Below are positions 33,502 through 35,830 of a DNA stretch of 35,830 nt, in pieces (positions within the stretch are counted from its first letter, which is position 1; the number at the start of each line of letters is the position of its first letter). Position numbers and translations under genes: made by a program. The DNA comes from Candidatus Saccharimonadota bacterium. GTDB taxonomy: Bacteria > Patescibacteriota > Saccharimonadia > Saccharimonadales > Saccharimonadaceae. The DNA is taken from positions 1 to 35,830 of the forward strand of contig CAJPLV010000011.1 in the NCBI GenBank assembly GCA_905371715.1, written 5' to 3'. The notes beneath the pieces are model-generated. The model was not told the origin of the DNA, searched no databases, and worked only from the letters and a program-made list of their open reading frames with translations.

Positions 33502-35110
33502 CGACGACGAATTTCACCGTTATCTTTTTTATATCGCCCGGCACAGTATGTACCCAAAACGGCGAGAAATTAACGTCAACCGATTTAACGCCGTCAATCG
33601 CTTTCACGTATTCTTGCACTTCGCCAATGCGCTTGCCTTTCACATATTCTTTGATTGCCGCTTCATCAATTTTCGGACCAATTTTGCCGTTTGCCGTTAG
33701 CTTCGCCGTTACAGTTTCCCCGGCAATCGTAACATTCGTAAGCGACACCGATGACACGCCGTTGCTATACACTTTTTGATTATTTTTTCCATCAATTTGC
33801 TGCTTGAAATACGCATCGAGAAATGTATTGAGGTCGGCTTTTATGATCGCCTTGAGCGAATATTTGATTGCGCCGCCAATTGCCGCCTTGCCGTCTGGCG
33901 CCTCGGTGCCCGCTGCTGGGATTGATACGCCGCTTGTATTGACGACAAACGACGCGTCGATGACCGTAGCGTCTTTGCCAAATTGCGACTGGAGCGCCTT
34001 TTTTGCCGCATCTTTTTCGGCGTCGGACACTAAATTCGCTGTCGCGGAATCAATGTCGCTCTGCTGCACGACGGTAACAGTCTTATCTGTACCGCCCGAC
34101 GTTGATGCTGTGAAACTCGCCTCAAATCCTGATAAGCCTTTCGCACTGCCGGACGCGCCGTTATATTTTGAGCCATTTTCGACTGCTGTCACGCCGACCG
34201 TTACACCGTTGCGCGTTGTGCGCAGCGTATCGTAGCTGAATGTCAGTGCGCTATCAAGCCGGTATTTTGCGCCGCTCGACGATGACACTTCCGAACCTGC
34301 TGCGACCGTTACGTCATGGTCGACGATATCGCTAATCGTTTCGCGCGTCGGCGTCACGCGGATCGTACCCGTCGCTTTTGTCCCGACATCTTTCGTGCCT
34401 GTCGCCGGAATTGTCTTCGACACCGGCGTTTCCGATGCTTTTGTTGTTGTTTTAATCGTACCCTCGCTCAGACTAGTCGCTGCAGTATCACTGGCTTTCA
34501 CTTGCGTATTCACGGCAACTTGCGACGTTTGCGCCGTAATAGCAATCGTAGCATGCGGCGCGATCACAAACGCCCAGATACCGCCGCCAATCAGTAACGC
34601 AACCCCCGCTAAAATCAGGAAAAACTTTTTGCGGAATTTATTGAAATCAGGGATTGATGGAAGTTTTTTCTTGCCGTTTTTTGTGTCTGCCGGCGATGTC
34701 TTCTTATCGCTGCTTGGATTTGCGGTTGCATTCTCGCTTTCAATCGAATCAATTGATTCCGGCTTTTTCGGGTCGCCGCCTTGCGCCGAGCCGTCAATAA
34801 TATCGTCGTCCTCGTCAACTTTTAGCGCCGGCACTTCCGCGATTTCCGGCCGGCTTTGGAGGTTTTTCGCTACCGGAATATGCGCCGCGCCAGCAAGCGC
34901 CGTAAGCGCTGCATTGTTTGAAATAATCACGACATGCTTATCGGCACGTTCTGCCGCTCGCTGTACCAGCTTCAAATTAACTGCGCTTTGAATTGCGCCT
35001 GTTCGTTTCGGCGGCACCAGCGCAACGATCTCATGCTCAGCAGCTTTAATTTTACCGATAATCGCGGTAATGTCGTCTTCTACATCAATATAGATAACAT
35101 CTTTTTGCAT
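33494..35110 (-). CDS. Membrane-anchored Baseplate_J-like envelope protein
   Basis: 538 residues from the ATG at 35110 (MQKDVIYIDVEDD); the longer frame to 35167 runs inside the upstream gene. Cytoplasmic Rossmann-like region at about 1-85 ('IVALVPPKRTGAIQSAVNLK', 'KHVVIISNNAALTALAG'), acidic disordered linker (about 95-160), one membrane helix (about 164-186), and an extracellular beta-rich part. The segment 'ATGTIRVTPTRETISDIV...VAAGSEVSSSSGAKYR' and 'GGTDKTVTVVQQSDIDSA' resembles what is annotated in CPR genomes as baseplate J/gp47 family. No other phage-tail gene is near, so a cell-envelope role is likelier. No SD, but it starts 7 nt after the upstream stop. Confidence 0.75.
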   Translation of the reverse strand: MQKDVIYIDVEDDITAIIGKIKAAEHEIVALVPPKRTGAIQSAVNLKLVQRAAERADKHVVIISNNAALTALAGAAHIPVAKNLQSRPEIAEVPALKVDEDDDIIDGSAQGGDPKKPESIDSIESENATANPSSDKKTSPADTKNGKKKLPSIPDFNKFRKKFFLILAGVALLIGGGIWAFVIAPHATIAITAQTSQVAVNTQVKASDTAATSLSEGTIKTTTKASETPVSKTIPATGTKDVGTKATGTIRVTPTRETISDIVDHDVTVAAGSEVSSSSGAKYRLDSALTFSYDTLRTTRNGVTVGVTAVENGSKYNGASGSAKGLSGFEASFTASTSGGTDKTVTVVQQSDIDSATANLVSDAEKDAAKKALQSQFGKDATVIDASFVVNTSGVSIPAAGTEAPDGKAAIGGAIKYSLKAIIKADLNTFLDAYFKQQIDGKNNQKVYSNGVSSVSLTNVTIAGETVTAKLTANGKIGPKIDEAAIKEYVKGKRIGEVQEYVKAIDGVKSVDVNFSPFWVHTVPGDIKKITVKFVVDE

Positions 35111-35117
35111 ATTTCTA

Positions 35118-35830
35118 TTACACGCGCAGGATACGATTGATTCGATCTCGCATCGTTTGCGCGTCACTCGCTCCTATTATTGTATCATATCCCACGCGCA
35201 ACAATCCCATCGCTGTAATATACGTGTGGTCGCTTGCTTTTTCAGTTGTATCGACGATACCGATCACATCATGCGGACTAATTCGCTGAACGCTCGGGCG
35301 TTTAGTAAACGGCAAGTCTTTGTACCAATCGTCTTTTTTGAGTGCATCAACGAGCGGTGCTAAACTTGCGCCGCCGCCGCATAGCAAAATGCGCGGCGGC
35401 AACTGGTCGACTGAATCAAATTCGCTCAGCGCCAATTCCACGCCGGATAACCAAACCTCAAGCGTGCGGTTTATCGCGGCGTCAATTTGCTCTTTTACTG
35501 ACGGCTTAATTTTCTCGCCGTCCAAATTAACCTTTAGTTTTTCTGCTTGTGTGTAGCTAATAGCCAGCTCCGTTGCGATCGTTTTTGTGAAACTGCGTCC
35601 GCCAATGCCAAACATTTTCGTTCCTTCGACGCCGCCGTCATTCACCACAGCGATGTCTGTCGTACCGCCGCCAACGTCTGCCAAAATCGCCGTAAACGAA
35701 CTGTTTGCATCCGTTCCGAGCACGCTGCGGCTCACGGCAAACGGCTCAGCCGCCACTGCCATCAGCGTTAAATCAAGTTCGTCTGCAACTTTTTCGAGCG
35801 CGCCAATATGCACCATCGGCGCAAAAGCAG
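35118..35830 (-). CDS. FtsA/PilM-like actin-fold ATPase (C-terminal part, cut by window edge)
   Basis: About 237 residues are visible; the frame stays open to the right edge. Actin-fold nucleotide motifs: 'LADVGGGTTDIAVVNDGGV' (phosphate 2), 'GIGGRSFTKTIATEL', and 'RILLCGGGASLAPLVDAL' (adenosine motif). Such proteins are FtsA (tethers FtsZ to the membrane) or PilM (type IV pilus inner-membrane platform). The neighbouring bitopic Baseplate_J-like protein with a cytoplasmic domain could be its partner in the way PilN partners PilM, which is an inference. FtsA versus PilM cannot be decided from this fragment. Confidence 0.85.
   Translation of the reverse strand, partial: AFAPMVHIGALEKVADELDLTLMAVAAEPFAVSRSVLGTDANSSFTAILADVGGGTTDIAVVNDGGVEGTKMFGIGGRSFTKTIATELAISYTQAEKLKVNLDGEKIKPSVKEQIDAAINRTLEVWLSGVELALSEFDSVDQLPPRILLCGGGASLAPLVDALKKDDWYKDLPFTKRPSVQRISPHDVIGIVDTTEKASDHTYITAMGLLRVGYDTIIGASDAQTMRDRINRILRV

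Noticed and set aside
33494..35110. Phage or contractile-injection tail baseplate
   Set aside because: The protein has a cytoplasmic domain and a membrane helix, and no sheath, tube or tail genes are adjacent.

Overview
The window looks like a chromosomal segment of a Patescibacteria/CPR bacterium, most likely Candidatus Saccharibacteria (TM7). This is an inference from gene content, since no 16S gene is present. The supporting traits are large multidomain surface proteins with C-terminal sorting signals, a membrane-anchored oligopeptide-binding protein without a permease, an exonuclease I, a Baseplate_J-like envelope protein, a short UvrC, roughly balanced base composition and dense packing. 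TGA and TAA both act as normal stops, which argues against the recoded CPR lineages. No phage, transposon or CRISPR array was seen.

Layout. Positions 1-434 hold the start of a leftward gene with its own promoter and a long AT-rich leader. Positions 435-6488 form a leftward surface-protein operon. It encodes a giant RCC1 beta-propeller protein broken by one in-frame stop, a small secreted protein sharing its C-terminal domain, a DUF916-like membrane protein and a small protein with an LAxTG sorting signal. The set mirrors the WxL/Csc complexes of Gram-positives. Positions 6615-9711 carry ligA and a polytopic membrane protein. Positions 9731-10060 carry tRNA-Leu(TAA), tRNA-Cys(GCA) and tRNA-Leu(GAG). 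Positions 10114-14149 carry an SBP_bac_5 protein, secG, a YvlD/holin-IV-like protein and uvrC. Positions 14200-16027 carry a DUF488 gene, a uracil-DNA glycosylase-family gene, trxA, a 26-residue six-cysteine peptide gene and a Fur-family regulator. An orphan gene and a rightward ABC exporter follow, up to 18346. Positions 18394-22673 carry rplY (Ctc form) and a beta-helix surface protein with a second LAxTG signal. Then come dedA (+), uvrA (-), a second Fur-family gene (+), a small membrane protein (+), sbcB (-), obg (-), a LysM-CHAP hydrolase (-) with a structured leader, and the leftward cluster FtsA/PilM-like, Baseplate_J-like, ruvX, mltG running off the right edge.

How the parts fit. Two themes dominate. 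One is an elaborate surface: adhesin-like propellers, a beta-helix protein, sortase-type anchoring and wall hydrolases, as expected for an epibiont that must hold a host cell. The other is DNA repair: LigA, UvrA, UvrC, UDG-like, exonuclease I and RuvX. LigA and UvrC both lack the cysteines that normally bind a metal centre. At least eight genes appear to have leaderless mRNAs, with a -10 box only 6-10 nt before ATG. The two giant surface genes share an unusual 13-nt promoter-spacer motif. Two Fur-family genes each carry a palindromic operator over their own promoter, and one is translationally coupled to the metallothionein-like mini-gene.
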